The notes beneath the pieces were generated by a model. That model ran no database searches and was not told the DNA's origin. It worked only from the letters and a program-made list of their open reading frames with translations. Shown piece by piece: positions 63,803 through 64,000 of a stretch of 64,000 nucleotides of DNA. The first letter of the stretch is position 1. Each line of letters begins with the position of its first letter. The position numbers and the translations under genes were made by a program. Source of the stretch: a virus; the IMG/VR virus record IMGVR_UViG_3300025849_000022, positions 1-64,000 of that record; one strand, written 5' to 3'.

Positions 63803-64000
63803 GTCTTTTTTGCTTAACCAAGTAATAAATGATCTGCGTTCGCCGGAAGTTACTTCGGTGATCTCATGTGGAACATGACCGCCATTAAATAAACACACAA
63901 AGCCTTTTAGTTTAGGCAAAATCCAGTCACCTATAACAACATCTCCGCCAGTATATTCGTTTTCATCTGATAATTGAATAATCAATGTCCATTCACGTTT
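63788..64000 (-). CDS. 2-oxoglutarate/Fe(II) oxygenase C-terminus, 5' end cut by window
   Basis: The minus frame is open to the window edge (KREWTLIIQLSDENEYTGGD...), so the N-terminus is missing. LSDENEYTGGDVVIGDWILPKLKGFVCLFNGGHVPHEITEVTSGERRSFITWL matches the C-terminal half of prolyl-4-hydroxylase-type oxygenases, with the distal iron His in PHEIT and Arg in GERRS for 2-oxoglutarate. The HxD ligand pair lies outside the window. Substrate unknown; phage members often hydroxylate proteins. Confidence 0.8.
   Translation of the reverse strand, partial: KREWTLIIQLSDENEYTGGDVVIGDWILPKLKGFVCLFNGGHVPHEITEVTSGERRSFITWLSKKDLTFL

Noticed and set aside
1-64000. CRISPR arrays, insertion sequences, integrase or attachment sites
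   Set aside because: No direct-repeat arrays with spacers, no transposase or integrase motifs and no terminal repeats were seen on either strand.

Overview
The window is an internal piece of a T4-like (Tevenvirinae-related) marine myovirus genome with low GC content. Evidence for this is the family B DNA polymerase (gp43-like), a sliding-clamp-like protein (gp45), the clamp-loader ATPase (gp44), T4-type RNase H, DexA-like exonuclease, ATP-dependent DNA ligase, T4-type lysozyme, GroES/gp31-like co-chaperonin, PhoH, and tail-fibre proteins of the kind found in marine T4-like phages. Late-type promoter elements of the form (T/G)ATAAATA are also present. A phage-encoded DUF481 outer-membrane barrel and a lipoprotein point to a Gram-negative host. 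There are no photosynthesis genes in the window, and a DNA ligase is present, so a cyanobacterial host is not favoured; a proteobacterial host is an inference. I saw no tRNA genes, insertion sequences or CRISPR arrays.

Almost all genes lie on the minus strand in tightly overlapping operons (TAATG or ATGA stop/start overlaps). Three plus-strand genes stand out: a 43-codon ORF closed by a strong terminator (10975), a 2-oxoglutarate oxygenase-like gene (32131) and phoH (49726). Layout by plus coordinate: 1-7.6 kb, ligase, small unknowns, a sulfotransferase-like gene, a phosphatase and an amidinotransferase; 7.6-10.8 kb, a VWA/metallopeptidase plus MoxR ATPase pair; 11-15.4 kb, small unknowns, glutaredoxin and RNase H; 15.4-26.1 kb, 7-deazaguanine synthesis (QueE, FolE, QueD-like) and DNA insertion (DpdA/TGT-like), with GalE, a glycosyltransferase, Hc1-like, CspA and two sulfotransferase-like genes; 26-30.5 kb, clamp, polymerase and a DsbA-like protein; 30.5-43.1 kb, tail-fibre proteins including a 1266-residue collagen-like fibre; 43.1-49.6 kb, lysis functions, ClpA, DnaJ and a non-canonical acyl carrier protein; 50.5-54.4 kb, a seven-gene metabolic operon (radical SAM, UDP-sugar dehydrogenase, SufE, SDR); 54.4-64 kb, clamp loader, two more sulfotransferase-like genes, co-chaperonin, a DnaE fragment, ClpP, an asparagine-synthase-like protein, an exonuclease and a partial oxygenase.

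Two promoter systems can be read directly. Fifteen near-consensus sigma70 promoters (TTGACN, 16-17 bp, TATAAT) head early-type operons, many sharing an extended -35 (AGGTTGAC) and a common leader with GGTAGGAG. About a dozen (T/G/A)ATAAATA late elements precede structural, lysis and other genes. In eight genes, four of each class, the promoter sits at exactly the distance that would put the transcription start on the A of the ATG, predicting leaderless mRNAs. These starts also lack a Shine-Dalgarno sequence.

The most interesting biology is a DNA-modification module (FolE, a QueD-like protein, a QueE whose iron-sulfur motif is split by a 38-residue insertion, and DpdA) without a recognisable QueC in the window. 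Also notable are five sulfotransferase-like proteins, a phage ClpA/ClpP pair, an acyl carrier protein with Glu in place of the attachment Ser, and several structured control regions.
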